A stretch of DNA of 23,730 bases from CAXMWX01 sp051008185 (lineage in GTDB: Bacteria; Pseudomonadota; Gammaproteobacteria; Eutrophobiales; Eutrophobiaceae), in contig JBPCXW010000126.1 in the NCBI GenBank assembly GCA_051008185.1, positions 1-23,730 on the forward strand. Direction: 5' to 3'. The notes beneath the pieces are model-generated. The model was given only the letters and a program-made list of their open reading frames with translations, made no database searches and had not been told where the DNA came from. This document shows positions 8,329-15,983 of this stretch, in pieces. The first letter of the stretch is position 1, and each line of letters starts with the position of its first letter. Made by a program: the position numbers and the translations under genes.

Positions 8329-9975
8329 TTACCCAGCCGCCCCTTCCGCGCCGAGGCCGGTTTGGGAGCGGACGTATTGGTATTTGAAAACTTCCCTTTC
8401 TTTTGCGGCGAGCTTGCTCTTGTCCAGCAGGGATATGGCGATGATGCCGATGAAGGCGGCTGACATGGAAAACAGGGCCGGGTGTTTGTAGGGGAAGATG
8501 GCCTGTTCGTTACCCAATATATCCACCCAGATAGTCGGGCCCAGCAACATGCAGATAACCGCAGTGGCCAGCCCCATCGCACCGCCAATGAAGGCGCCGC
8601 GGGTTGACAGGTTGCGCCAGTACATGGATAAAAACAGGAGCGGGAAATTAACGCTGGCGGCAATGGCGAACGCGAGACCGACCATATAGGCGACATTTTG
8701 TTGCTCAAAAAGAATGCCCAGCAGGATGGCGGCGATGCCCAGAGTGATAGTGGAGATGCGTGATACCCGCAATTCTTCGGTCTCCCTGGCCTCACCGTGA
8801 CGCAATACGCTGGCATACAGATCATGTGATATGGCGGAGGCGCCTGACAGGGTCAGGCCGGAGACAACGGCCAGTATGGTCGCAAACGCTACTGCGGAGA
8901 TGAAACCCAAAAACACCTCGCCGCCGACCGCTCTGGATAAATGCACCGCCGCCATATTGTTGCCGCCGATGATGGTGCCGGTTTCGGCGTCGGTAAATTG
9001 GGGGTTGTTCATTAGCAACACGATGGCGCCGAAGCCGATGATGAAGGTCAGGATATAAAAATAACCGATGAAGCCGGTGGCAAAAAATACCGACTTGCGC
9101 GCCTCACCGGCATTCGGGACGGTGAAAAATCGCATCAGGATATGCGGTAATCCGGCGGTGCCGAACATCAGTGCCAGACCCAGCGAAATGGCCGAGACGG
9201 GATCGGATACCAATCCTCCCGGTGCCATGATCTGTATCCCCTTGTCATGCACGGCCACTGCCTGATCAAACAGGGCGTGTATGGAAAAGTTCATACTGTA
9301 CATCACGGCCACGGCAATGAAGGTCGCGCCCAGCAGTAACAGCACGGCCTTGATGATCTGTACCCAGGTCGTCGCCAGCATACCGCCGAAGGTCACATAC
9401 AGGATCATCAGGATGCCGACGAACACCACCGCATAGTGATAATCAAGCCCGAACAAGAGTTGAATCAGTTTCCCCGCCCCCACCATCTGCGCGATGAGAT
9501 ACAACAGCACGACGGTAAGCGTGCCGCAGGCGGCAAGGCTGCGGATCGGCAGGGCCTGTAGCCGGTAACTTACGGCATCAGCGAAGGTATATTTGCCCAG
9601 ATTGCGTAACCGCTCGGCCAACAGAAATAAAATGATCGGCCATCCCACCAGAAAACCGATGGAATAAATCAGGCCATCAAAGCCGCTGGCAAACACCAGA
9701 CCGGAGATGCCGAGGAAAGAGGCCGCAGACATATAATCACCGGCAATGGCCAAACCGTTTTGCAGGCCGTTTATACCGCCGCCGGCTGCGTAAAAGTCTT
9801 TGGTTGTGCGGGTCTTGCGTGCCGCCCAGTAGGTAATGCACAAGGTGGCGGAGACAAATAACAGGAAGAAAATAATCGCCGTGTAATTCGGGCCATGGTG
9901 CGCCGCCTCTGCGGCGAGGTTCGGTTGTGAAAAAAACCATAGCGGTAAAATGCAATACAGCGCGGGCTTACTCAT
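8329..9975 (-). CDS. actP: Cation/acetate symporter, sodium:solute symporter family
   Basis: Inner-membrane transporter importing acetate or a similar monocarboxylate with a cation. The 548 residues contain an N-terminal signal-like hydrophobic stretch ending near LAAEAAHHG, then about 13 hydrophobic segments with family motifs KTRTTKDFYAAGGG, NGLAIAGDYMSAASFLG and GLPHILMRFFTVP. The ATG at 9975 overlaps the last codons of yjcH by 8 bases; upstream in-frame GTG and TTG codons are less likely. In Escherichia coli the order is acs-yjcH-actP; here acs is replaced by a cyclopropane fatty acid synthase and paa genes, so an aryl or branched short acid (phenylacetate, isovalerate) is possible as substrate. 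The family call is firm, the substrate is inferred. It ends 3 bases from liuD, tail to tail. Confidence 0.92.
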   Translation of the reverse strand: MSKPALYCILPLWFFSQPNLAAEAAHHGPNYTAIIFFLLFVSATLCITYWAARKTRTTKDFYAAGGGINGLQNGLAIAGDYMSAASFLGISGLVFASGFDGLIYSIGFLVGWPIILFLLAERLRNLGKYTFADAVSYRLQALPIRSLAACGTLTVVLLYLIAQMVGAGKLIQLLFGLDYHYAVVFVGILMILYVTFGGMLATTWVQIIKAVLLLLGATFIAVAVMYSMNFSIHALFDQAVAVHDKGIQIMAPGGLVSDPVSAISLGLALMFGTAGLPHILMRFFTVPNAGEARKSVFFATGFIGYFYILTFIIGFGAIVLLMNNPQFTDAETGTIIGGNNMAAVHLSRAVGGEVFLGFISAVAFATILAVVSGLTLSGASAISHDLYASVLRHGEARETEELRVSRISTITLGIAAILLGILFEQQNVAYMVGLAFAIAASVNFPLLFLSMYWRNLSTRGAFIGGAMGLATAVICMLLGPTIWVDILGNEQAIFPYKHPALFSMSAAFIGIIAISLLDKSKLAAKEREVFKYQYVRSQTGLGAEGAAG

Positions 9976-10294
9976 CAACACGATTCCCTTCTGCGGTGTG
10001 CTTGACGATGATTTGCATCAAGCGATCGTACTCGCTGTTTGCCCGATAGACATAGATGCCGGTGAGCAGGAAAACAAGCATAATTACTGCCACTCCCGCC
10101 GGTATGCCCCAGGTCATTACCTGTCCGGGGAACACCGGTCGGGCAAAGATATGCGGTGCGAATGCAACGATCAGGATAAAACTGAAATAGGTGATAAACA
10201 TAATGGCCGCTAGCAACCAGCTAAACCTGCCGCGCTTTTTTTCCAGCTGATGAAACTCGGCATCGTCGTGAATTTTTTCGTACAAGTCCTGCAT
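9968..10294 (-). CDS. yjcH: YjcH-like DUF485 inner-membrane protein
   Basis: Small membrane protein of 108 residues, regularly found directly upstream of actP-type symporters and probably helping their function; no biochemical role is established as far as I know. A hydrophilic N-terminus (MQDLYEKIHDDAEFHQLEKK) is followed by two membrane segments at about residues 24-46 and 62-84 and a charged tail, the usual DUF485 layout. A G-rich sequence (GGGGGT) about 5 bases before the ATG may act as the ribosome binding site. Its end overlaps actP by 8 bases, so the two are translationally coupled. It begins 57 bases after the cyclopropane synthase stop. Confidence 0.88.
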   Translation of the reverse strand: MQDLYEKIHDDAEFHQLEKKRGRFSWLLAAIMFITYFSFILIVAFAPHIFARPVFPGQVMTWGIPAGVAVIMLVFLLTGIYVYRANSEYDRLMQIIVKHTAEGNRVDE

Positions 10295-10351
10295 GGTGAC
10301 CCCCGGTGTTATTTACAGGGGATTATGGTAACACACGAAGCACAGGCGGGT

Positions 10352-11593
10352 TTAGTCAGCCGCACGGCGATGCTGCAAGGACTCGTCACCGGACTGTTGC
10401 CAGGCCTCGGTGATGTAGTCACGGGTTAGCGGTACGGCCCGCTGGTCTTTTGACAGTTGTAACTGGAAGACCATCTGTTGCAGATCCTCAAAGGCAACCT
10501 GACAGATGGCCAGATAAAACTCCCACATACGACAGAAACGCTCATCGTATAGTGTTCGCACCCGTTCCCGGTTGGCGGCGAAACGCTCGGCCCATTTGGC
10601 AAGCGTTTTGGCATAGTGTAGCCGCCAGATTTCAATGTCGGTGACATACAAGCCCTCGTGTTCCACCGCCTGCAATACCTCTGACAGGGAGGGTGTATAG
10701 CCGCCGGGGAAGATGTACTTGCGAATCCATGGGTTGGTATTGTTCGGCGGCTTCATCGTACCGATGGAGTGTAACAACATGACGCCATCATCGGTCAGCA
10801 ACTCGCGCACCTTGCTAAAGAACTCGCGATAGTGGGCGCTGCCTACATGCTCAAACATGCCGACCGAGACGATGCGGTTATATGGCCCTGTCTGCTGCCG
10901 ATAGTCGCACAGTTGGTAGGTCACCTGCGCGGATAATCCGGCGTTTTTGGCCCGCTCTATTGAGAGCTTGCACTGTTCTTCGGACAGTGTGATGCCATCA
11001 ACCTCGCAGCCATACTGCCGGGCAAGGAACAGGCCCATGCCGCCCCAACCGGAGCCGATGTCAAGTACCCTGAGGCCGGGTTTGTTAAGTAGCAACTTGC
11101 CGGCGATGTGTTGCAACTTGTTCTGTTGCGCCTGCTCCAGCGTATCGTCGGGGTTGCGGAAATAAGCGCAGGAATATTGTCTGTCCTCGTCCAGAAAGAG
11201 ATCGTAGAGTGTGCTTGAGAGATCGTAGTGGTGCGCTACATTCTTGCGGGCACGGGCCATCGGGTTGAAGCTGTAGAGGTGACGCAAAGGCACCGCCAGC
11301 CACTCAAGCAAACGGAAAAGTGGCCGCCGGTGCAGATTGCCGATGTTCCTGAGCGCCAGAGACAGAAACTCGTAGATACTGCCCGCATCAACGCTGAGTT
11401 CGCCCTGCATGTAGAGCTCACCAGCCGCAAGCCTGGGGTTGAGCATGACCCGCCACTCCGCTTTGCGACTATGCAGGGTAATGCGGATGGCCTTGCCGCT
11501 ACCGTCGCCATAATTGCGCACCACCCCTCCGGCATCGGTGACGGTCAGATTGCCGGTGCTGATGAAATTTGCAAAGAAACGATGCAAAAGCAT
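10352..11593 (-). CDS. cfa: Cyclopropane-fatty-acyl-phospholipid synthase family methyltransferase
   Basis: S-adenosylmethionine-dependent methylene (or methyl) transfer to unsaturated acyl chains of membrane phospholipids. The 413 residues show HHYDLSSTLYDLFLDEDRQYSCAYF in two adjacent pieces (about 121-145), the SAM-binding VLDIGSGWGG (176-185), a GMFEHVG motif, and the C-terminal WIRKYIFPGGYTPSL. These are characteristic of the CFA synthase/mycolic acid methyltransferase family. The ATG at 11593 is set by a perfect AGGAGG 6 bases upstream; an in-frame start at 11614 lies upstream of that site. It sits between paaI (38-base gap) and yjcH (57-base gap) in the same direction, an unusual location for a membrane-lipid enzyme. 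It could be a relative acting on other fatty acids; the family call is firm. Confidence 0.9.
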   Translation of the reverse strand: MLLHRFFANFISTGNLTVTDAGGVVRNYGDGSGKAIRITLHSRKAEWRVMLNPRLAAGELYMQGELSVDAGSIYEFLSLALRNIGNLHRRPLFRLLEWLAVPLRHLYSFNPMARARKNVAHHYDLSSTLYDLFLDEDRQYSCAYFRNPDDTLEQAQQNKLQHIAGKLLLNKPGLRVLDIGSGWGGMGLFLARQYGCEVDGITLSEEQCKLSIERAKNAGLSAQVTYQLCDYRQQTGPYNRIVSVGMFEHVGSAHYREFFSKVRELLTDDGVMLLHSIGTMKPPNNTNPWIRKYIFPGGYTPSLSEVLQAVEHEGLYVTDIEIWRLHYAKTLAKWAERFAANRERVRTLYDERFCRMWEFYLAICQVAFEDLQQMVFQLQLSKDQRAVPLTRDYITEAWQQSGDESLQHRRAAD

Positions 11594-11599
11594 TACGAT

Positions 11600-11605
11600 C
11601 CTCCT
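11600..11605 (-). promoter_or_regulatory. Strong ribosome binding site of cfa
   Basis: AGGAGG on the minus strand, 6 bases before the ATG at 11593. It is the strongest Shine-Dalgarno of the paaZ-to-actP run and decides the start in favour of MLLHRFF over an upstream in-frame start at 11614. Confidence 0.8.
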
Positions 11606-11631
11606 AAATATCATACCGCTTTATTGAAACA

Positions 11632-12075
11632 CTACTCCCCGGTATCAAGGACGGTGCCTTTTATCTCGCAGGAGCGACCTTCAAACATGGCAGTAATCGT
11701 ATCATCCTGTGAACGAACCGTCACCAGATAGTGCCCGTAACGCCCGTTCTGTGATTGCTGCTCGGCACTGGCGGTCAGGCGGTCGTGTTCCCTGCCGGGC
11801 CGTTTGAACTCAATCGTGCATTGTTGCGCCACTGTCACCTTGTTGCGACTGTTGCAGGCGTAGGCGAATGCCGTATCGGCCAAGGCAAAGATCATACCGC
11901 CGTGACATATAGCATGACCATTCAACATGGCGGCCGTGATCGTCATGCTCAACCGGGCAAAGCCCTCACCTGTCTCATCAATCACGATACCCAGATCCCG
12001 CGCAGCCGTATCCCGGCTATACATAGCCTCGGCACAGGCACGTGCCAGTTCATCACCTTGCAGACTACTGCTCAC
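11632..12075 (-). CDS. paaI: PaaI-type hotdog thioesterase (hydroxyphenylacetyl-CoA thioesterase)
   Basis: Hydrolyses phenylacetyl-CoA and ring-hydroxylated derivatives, releasing CoA trapped as dead-end intermediates of the phenylacetate pathway. About 147 residues, close to E. coli PaaI, with MLNGHAICHGGMIFALADTA in the middle: HGG is the 4HBT-family active-site motif, with the catalytic Asp a few residues after it (ADTAFAYACNS). The N-terminal helix has the AEAMYSRD...LGI pattern seen in PaaI proteins. The start is uncertain: GTG at 12075 or TTG at 12081, neither with a clear ribosome binding site and both overlapping the end of paaZ by 11-17 bases, so translation is probably coupled to paaZ. 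The ATG inside AEAMYS is rejected because it would remove a conserved helix. Confidence 0.9.
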   Translation of the reverse strand: MSSSLQGDELARACAEAMYSRDTAARDLGIVIDETGEGFARLSMTITAAMLNGHAICHGGMIFALADTAFAYACNSRNKVTVAQQCTIEFKRPGREHDRLTASAEQQSQNGRYGHYLVTVRSQDDTITAMFEGRSCEIKGTVLDTGE

Positions 12076-14107
12076 GTTCAACCAGAGTTAATATATCATA
12101 CAGTGCCACCGTGTCTCCATTCTGGTTGCTGATCTCCACAGCCCATTTTACTACTCCGGTGGCCCGTGTTTCATCCGGGCGTTTATCTTTCCTGATTTTT
12201 TGTTTTACCACCAACCTGACCTGTATGGTATCGCCAATCCCCACCGGTTCAATGAAGCGCAGATTCTCCAGGCCGTAGTTGGCCAGTACCGGCCCCGGTG
12301 CGGGGTCAACAAACATGCCGGCCGCAGCCGAGACAAGAAAATAACCGTGGGCCACGCGTTTGCCGAACAGGGAATCCGCGGCCGCAGTTTCATCAAAATG
12401 AGCATAGAAATGATCGCCGCTCACACAACCGAAGTTAACGATATCCGCCTCAGTCACGGTGCGGCGATGAGTAGTGTAGGTTTCACCTATCTGCAAATGA
12501 TCAAAGGTCTTGCGAAAAGGATGCACGACATCAGTGACGGGTTGCGCACCGGGATGATATTCTCCGGTAATATGCATGAGGGTAGTCGGTGATCCCTGCA
12601 AGGCGGTACGTTGCATATAATGCTTTATCGCCCGTGCCCCTCCCAGTTCTTCACCGCCGCCGGCCCGGCCCGGGCCACCATGCACCAGCAACGGCAGGGG
12701 TGAGCCGTGGCCGGTGGATTCCGCGGCACAATCAGCGTTGATTACCAGCATCCGTCCGTGCATGCAGGCAGTACCCGCGACCAGGGCTCCGGCCTCGTCG
12801 TCATTCGCGGTAAAGATGGAACCGACCAGACTGCCGCGCCCCAGCTTTGCCAGGGCAATCGCTTCATCCATGCCGGTATAGGGCAACAGGGTGCTCACGG
12901 GGCCGAAGGCCTCCACGTCATGCGGCTCGGTGGTGCTCAGGGGGCTGGCACAATACAACAGGGTAGCGGGGAAAAACGCCCCCTGCTCCCTGTCGGCACC
13001 GGTTACCGCGAACTCACTGCCGCCGCCGTAGATGAGTTCGCTACCGGACTGCAACCGTTGCAGTGCATCCGATACATCCTGCCGCTGTTGTTTGCCCACC
13101 AGCGGGCCCATCTTTACACTCTCCACGGCGGGGTCGCCCAATACCACCTTGTCCAGCCTCTGACTCAACTCCGCCGCTACGGCTTCTACTCTATCGGCAG
13201 GGATGATCGCCCGGCGTATCGCGGTACATTTCTGTCCGGCCTTGATGGTCATTTCCCGTACCACTTCACGAATAAACAGATCAAACTCGGCGGAGCCCGG
13301 TGTCACACTCTCGGCCAGTATGCAGCAGTTAAGTGAATCGGCCTCCATATTGAACGGCACGGCGTTTTCAATGATGTTCTTGTGGGTCTTGAGCTTTCTG
13401 CCCGTATGGGCGGAGCCGGTAAAGGTCACGACATCCTGCTCCGTGAGGTGTTCAAACAGATCGCCGACACTGCCACAGATCAACTGCAAACTGCCCTCCG
13501 GCAACAGCTTGCTGGCAATGATGTCCTCCACTATGGCGGCGGTCAGATAAGCAGACACCGTCGCCGGCTTGACCACCACCGGCATACCGGCGCAAAGACT
13601 GGGGGCGATTTTTTCCAGCATGCCCCAGCAGGGAAAGTTGAATGCATTGATGTGTACCGCCACTCCTTCTCTGGGCACCAGTACATGACGCCCCAGAAAC
13701 GTCCCCTGCCGGGACAGGCGTTCCACCTCCCCTTCCACCAACAGGGTGTCATTGGGAAATTCCCGCCGCACCAGACTGCTATAGGCGAATAAGGTGCCGA
13801 TACCGCCTTCTATATCAATCCAACTGTCGCCGTGCGTGGCACCGGTGCAAGCGGAGATAGTGTAGTAACGTTCCTTGCGCTCCAGCAGATAAGTCGCCAG
13901 CGCCTTCAGTGCCTGCGCCCGTTCATGGAAGGTCAGTTTGCGTAACGCCGGGCCACCCCGCTGCCGTGCATAGGCCAATAGCTCCGCAAAATCGGCACCG
14001 GTGCTGGATACCTCGCCGATATGCTCACCGTTAACCGCATGGCACACCGCCACGGCATCACTACCCGCCGGTAGCCATTGGCCCGCTATGTAACTTTGGA
14101 TTTGCAA
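12065..14107 (-). CDS. paaZ: Bifunctional oxepin-CoA hydrolase / 3-oxo-5,6-dehydrosuberyl-CoA semialdehyde dehydrogenase
   Basis: Ring opening and aldehyde oxidation in the aerobic CoA-dependent phenylacetate pathway; a cytoplasmic two-domain enzyme. The 680 residues match E. coli PaaZ in length. The aldehyde dehydrogenase domain (about 1-520) carries the catalytic pair Glu255 (NMEADSLN) and Cys294 (GQKCTAIRR), one residue off E. coli numbering. The C-terminal R-specific hydratase (MaoC-like) domain (about 525-680) has Asp565 and His570 in SGDHFYAHFDE. All key residues are intact. The start is TTG at 14107, supported by GGAG 8 bases upstream and by immediate alignment of MQIQSYIAGQW with the family N-terminus. 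It heads the leftward run paaZ-paaI-cfa-yjcH-actP and is divergent from paaK, 101 bases apart. The ring epoxidase (paaABCDE) and beta-oxidation genes are not in this window. Confidence 0.96.
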   Translation of the reverse strand: MQIQSYIAGQWLPAGSDAVAVCHAVNGEHIGEVSSTGADFAELLAYARQRGGPALRKLTFHERAQALKALATYLLERKERYYTISACTGATHGDSWIDIEGGIGTLFAYSSLVRREFPNDTLLVEGEVERLSRQGTFLGRHVLVPREGVAVHINAFNFPCWGMLEKIAPSLCAGMPVVVKPATVSAYLTAAIVEDIIASKLLPEGSLQLICGSVGDLFEHLTEQDVVTFTGSAHTGRKLKTHKNIIENAVPFNMEADSLNCCILAESVTPGSAEFDLFIREVVREMTIKAGQKCTAIRRAIIPADRVEAVAAELSQRLDKVVLGDPAVESVKMGPLVGKQQRQDVSDALQRLQSGSELIYGGGSEFAVTGADREQGAFFPATLLYCASPLSTTEPHDVEAFGPVSTLLPYTGMDEAIALAKLGRGSLVGSIFTANDDEAGALVAGTACMHGRMLVINADCAAESTGHGSPLPLLVHGGPGRAGGGEELGGARAIKHYMQRTALQGSPTTLMHITGEYHPGAQPVTDVVHPFRKTFDHLQIGETYTTHRRTVTEADIVNFGCVSGDHFYAHFDETAAADSLFGKRVAHGYFLVSAAAGMFVDPAPGPVLANYGLENLRFIEPVGIGDTIQVRLVVKQKIRKDKRPDETRATGVVKWAVEISNQNGDTVALYDILTLVEREQ

Positions 14108-14115
14108 GATAAAAA

Positions 14116-14119
14116 CTCC
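14116..14119 (-). promoter_or_regulatory. Ribosome binding site supporting the TTG start of paaZ
   Basis: GGAG on the minus strand lies 8 bases before the TTG at 14107. No ATG or GTG in the frame has comparable support, and TTG gives the conserved PaaZ N-terminus. Confidence 0.6.
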
Positions 14120-14140
14120 GCTGGTCTGATTGGCGACAGG

Positions 14141-14169
14141 TTGATATGATACAGAATTACCTGCAAAAT
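14141..14169 (+). promoter_or_regulatory. Candidate sigma-70 promoter of paaK
   Basis: TTGATA (14141-14146, five of six consensus bases) and CAAAAT (14164-14169, four of six) are separated by 17 bases. Transcription would begin near 14176, leaving about 33 bases of T-rich leader and a GGAGG at 14196-14200 before the ATG. It lies in the 101-base divergent region shared with paaZ. I see no convincing palindromic operator for a PaaR- or PaaX-type regulator there. Confidence 0.4.
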
Positions 14170-14208
14170 GCGATTTTTTGTATTACTTTTTTTCGGGAGG
14201 AACCTCGT

Positions 14209-15504
14209 ATGAACACAGTTGGTCAGCATGACGGTCTGGAACCGGTGGAAACCTGTAGCACAGATGAACTGCAAGACCTGCAACTGCGGCGCATGCAATG
14301 GAGCCTGCACCATGCCTACGATAATATCGCCCATTACAAAAAGGCGTTTGATGCCAGGGGTGTGCACCCTGATGAGTTGAAAAGTCTGGCCGATCTGGCC
14401 AAATTTCCGTTCACGACCAAACAGGATCTGCGCGCCAACTACCCGTTTGCGATGTTCGCCGTACCGATGACGGAGGTGGTGCGCATCCACGCCTCCAGCG
14501 GCACTACGGGCAAACCTACCGTGGTCGCCTATACCCGGCAGGATATTGAGATCTGGAGTCAGGTGGTAGCCCGCTCCATCCGCGCCGCTGGCGGCACTCA
14601 TAAAGACAAGGTGCATGTCGCTTACGGCTATGGCCTGTTCACCGGCGGGTTGGGTGCCCATTATGGCGGCGAATACCTCGGTTGTACCGTGATCCCGATG
14701 TCCGGCGGGCAGACGCAAAAGCAGGCACAACTGATTCAGGATTTTGATCCTGACATCATTATGGTAACCCCGTCCTATATGCTCAGTATTGCCGATGAGT
14801 TGGAACGGCAGGGCGTGAACTGTACCGAGCTGAGCTTGCGAGTGGGTATATTCGGTGCCGAACCCTGGACCGACTCCATGCGCGCCAATCTGGAACAACG
14901 GCTGGCGATTGATGCCACTGATATCTACGGCCTGTCGGAAGTGATGGGCCCCGGTGTAGCCCAGGAATGTGTGGAAAGCAAGGATGGCCCTACCATCTGG
15001 GAAGATCATTTCTATCCCGAGATCATTGATCCGGAAACGGGCGCGGTACTGGCTGATGGCGAAGAGGGTGAGTTGGTATTTACCAGTCTGACCAAACAGG
15101 CGCTGCCGGTTGTGCGTTACCGTACCCGCGATCTCACTCACCTGTTACCGGGTAGTGCCAGAACCATGCGGCGCATGGGCAAGATCACCGGCCGTAGCGA
15201 CGATATGCTGATCATCCGCGGGGTCAATATCTTCCCCACCCAGATTGAAGAACAAATCCTGAAAATGGAGGTGCTGGCACCGCATTACCAGATAGAGATC
15301 AGCCGCAACGGCAATCTGGACGAGATGATTATTCACGTTGAGTTAAAACCCGGCACCGATAGCAGCAAACGGGATGCGGCCGCACAACAGCTCAGCAAGC
15401 ATACCAAAGAGATCATCGGTGTATCTGCCAAGGTCAATGTGCTGGATGAAGGCGGCGTCGCGCGTTCCGAGGGCAAGGCCAAGCGGGTAATTGACCACAG
15501 GTAG
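14209..15504 (+). CDS. paaK: Phenylacetate-CoA ligase
   Basis: Activates phenylacetate to phenylacetyl-CoA with ATP and CoA, the entry step of the paa pathway. The 431 residues are the usual PaaK length. The AMP-binding P-loop SSGTTGKPT is at 96-104; YGLSEVMGPGVA and the C-terminal hinge region GRSDDMLIIRGVNIFPTQIE are also typical of the ANL superfamily PaaK branch. The ATG at 14209 is preceded by GGAGG with an 8-base spacer; an earlier in-frame ATG at 14146 would add 21 residues encoded by the T-rich leader and is rejected. It stands alone on its strand, divergent from paaZ and convergent with the amine dehydrogenase cytochrome gene 34 bases away. The aldehyde made by that dehydrogenase from phenylethylamine would need oxidation to phenylacetate before this step. 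Confidence 0.95.
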   Translation: MNTVGQHDGLEPVETCSTDELQDLQLRRMQWSLHHAYDNIAHYKKAFDARGVHPDELKSLADLAKFPFTTKQDLRANYPFAMFAVPMTEVVRIHASSGTTGKPTVVAYTRQDIEIWSQVVARSIRAAGGTHKDKVHVAYGYGLFTGGLGAHYGGEYLGCTVIPMSGGQTQKQAQLIQDFDPDIIMVTPSYMLSIADELERQGVNCTELSLRVGIFGAEPWTDSMRANLEQRLAIDATDIYGLSEVMGPGVAQECVESKDGPTIWEDHFYPEIIDPETGAVLADGEEGELVFTSLTKQALPVVRYRTRDLTHLLPGSARTMRRMGKITGRSDDMLIIRGVNIFPTQIEEQILKMEVLAPHYQIEISRNGNLDEMIIHVELKPGTDSSKRDAAAQQLSKHTKEIIGVSAKVNVLDEGGVARSEGKAKRVIDHR

Positions 15505-15507
15505 CGA

Positions 15508-15546
15508 AACCGTAACGCCCTTCGTGTATCAACCGTTCTTACGGTT
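15508..15546. repeat. Inverted repeats between convergent paaK and cytochrome genes, possible weak terminator
   Basis: AACCGTAA (15508-15515) is the exact inverse of TTACGGTT (15539-15546). Within the same stretch AACCGT (15531-15536) can also pair with ACGGTT (15541-15546) around a 4-base loop. The right arm contains the TAA stop of the cytochrome gene. For paaK the hairpin is followed by a C/T-rich run, only a weak termination signal; the minus strand has no T-run after it. The position between convergent genes suggests shared transcript ends. Confidence 0.35.
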
Positions 15547-15976
15547 CTTCCCTTACTCCGAGTACCTGTTCTATTTGCTTAATCAGTTGCGAACGCACCT
15601 GTTCAACATTGATCAACGCCGATCGGCGTAAGCTACCTACCTCGGCGGCGGTGTATGGCTGGAAGTTGTCAGGCAGTTGCTCCTTGCTGAAATTGACCAG
15701 CACCCAGTTAATCACCCCTGCCAGATCGGCATCGGAAATGGCTGCACTGGCGACACCCGGTACCTGCACAATATACTCGCGCCCCCCCGGTACATGCAAA
15801 AAATTGCCGGTGAAACCATTCATCCGGGGTGCCCCCCCTCTGGAACCGGAGCCGTCTGACAGATGACAGCCCTGACAGTTGAGTATGTAGTTCTGCCGCG
15901 CGAGTCCGGCGTTGTACTGCTCGGCCGGGACCTTGATGCCCGGCAACAATAGCAGCAAAACAAACAGTAGCCGCAT
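15539..15976 (-). CDS. Small periplasmic c-type cytochrome linked to the amine dehydrogenase
   Basis: Probable monoheme electron carrier, exported to the periplasm; likely an electron acceptor or relay for the dehydrogenase encoded just upstream (inference from position). The 145 residues begin with a Sec-type signal, MRLLFVLLLLLPGIKVPA, with cleavage likely after residue 18. Heme attachment is C34-Q-G-C37-H38. The only Met after this motif is Met52, just 14 residues on, closer than the axial Met of ordinary class I cytochromes, so the sixth heme ligand is uncertain. Then follow VPGGREYIVQVPGV and a DADLAGVINWVL helix, and a charged C-terminal extension (about 105-145) beyond the heme domain. 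It starts 7 bases after the light-chain stop with no evident ribosome binding site, consistent with coupled translation. Confidence 0.82.
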   Translation of the reverse strand: MRLLFVLLLLLPGIKVPAEQYNAGLARQNYILNCQGCHLSDGSGSRGGAPRMNGFTGNFLHVPGGREYIVQVPGVASAAISDADLAGVINWVLVNFSKEQLPDNFQPYTAAEVGSLRRSALINVEQVRSQLIKQIEQVLGVREEP

Positions 15977-15983
15977 CAGGATA

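Noticed and set aside
14146..14208. Longer PaaK starting at 14146
   Set aside because: The extra residues come from T-rich leader sequence overlapping the predicted promoter, and a good GGAGG precedes the ATG at 14209.
14108..14208. Operator for a PaaR or PaaX regulator in the paaZ-paaK gap
   Set aside because: I looked for a clear dyad in these 101 bases and found none that stands out from the AT-rich background.
14086..15141. Long minus-strand open frame of 351 codons opposite paaK
   Set aside because: It lies wholly against the paaK frame and the divergent promoter region, has no family motifs and no ribosome binding site, and its length reflects the codon bias of paaK.
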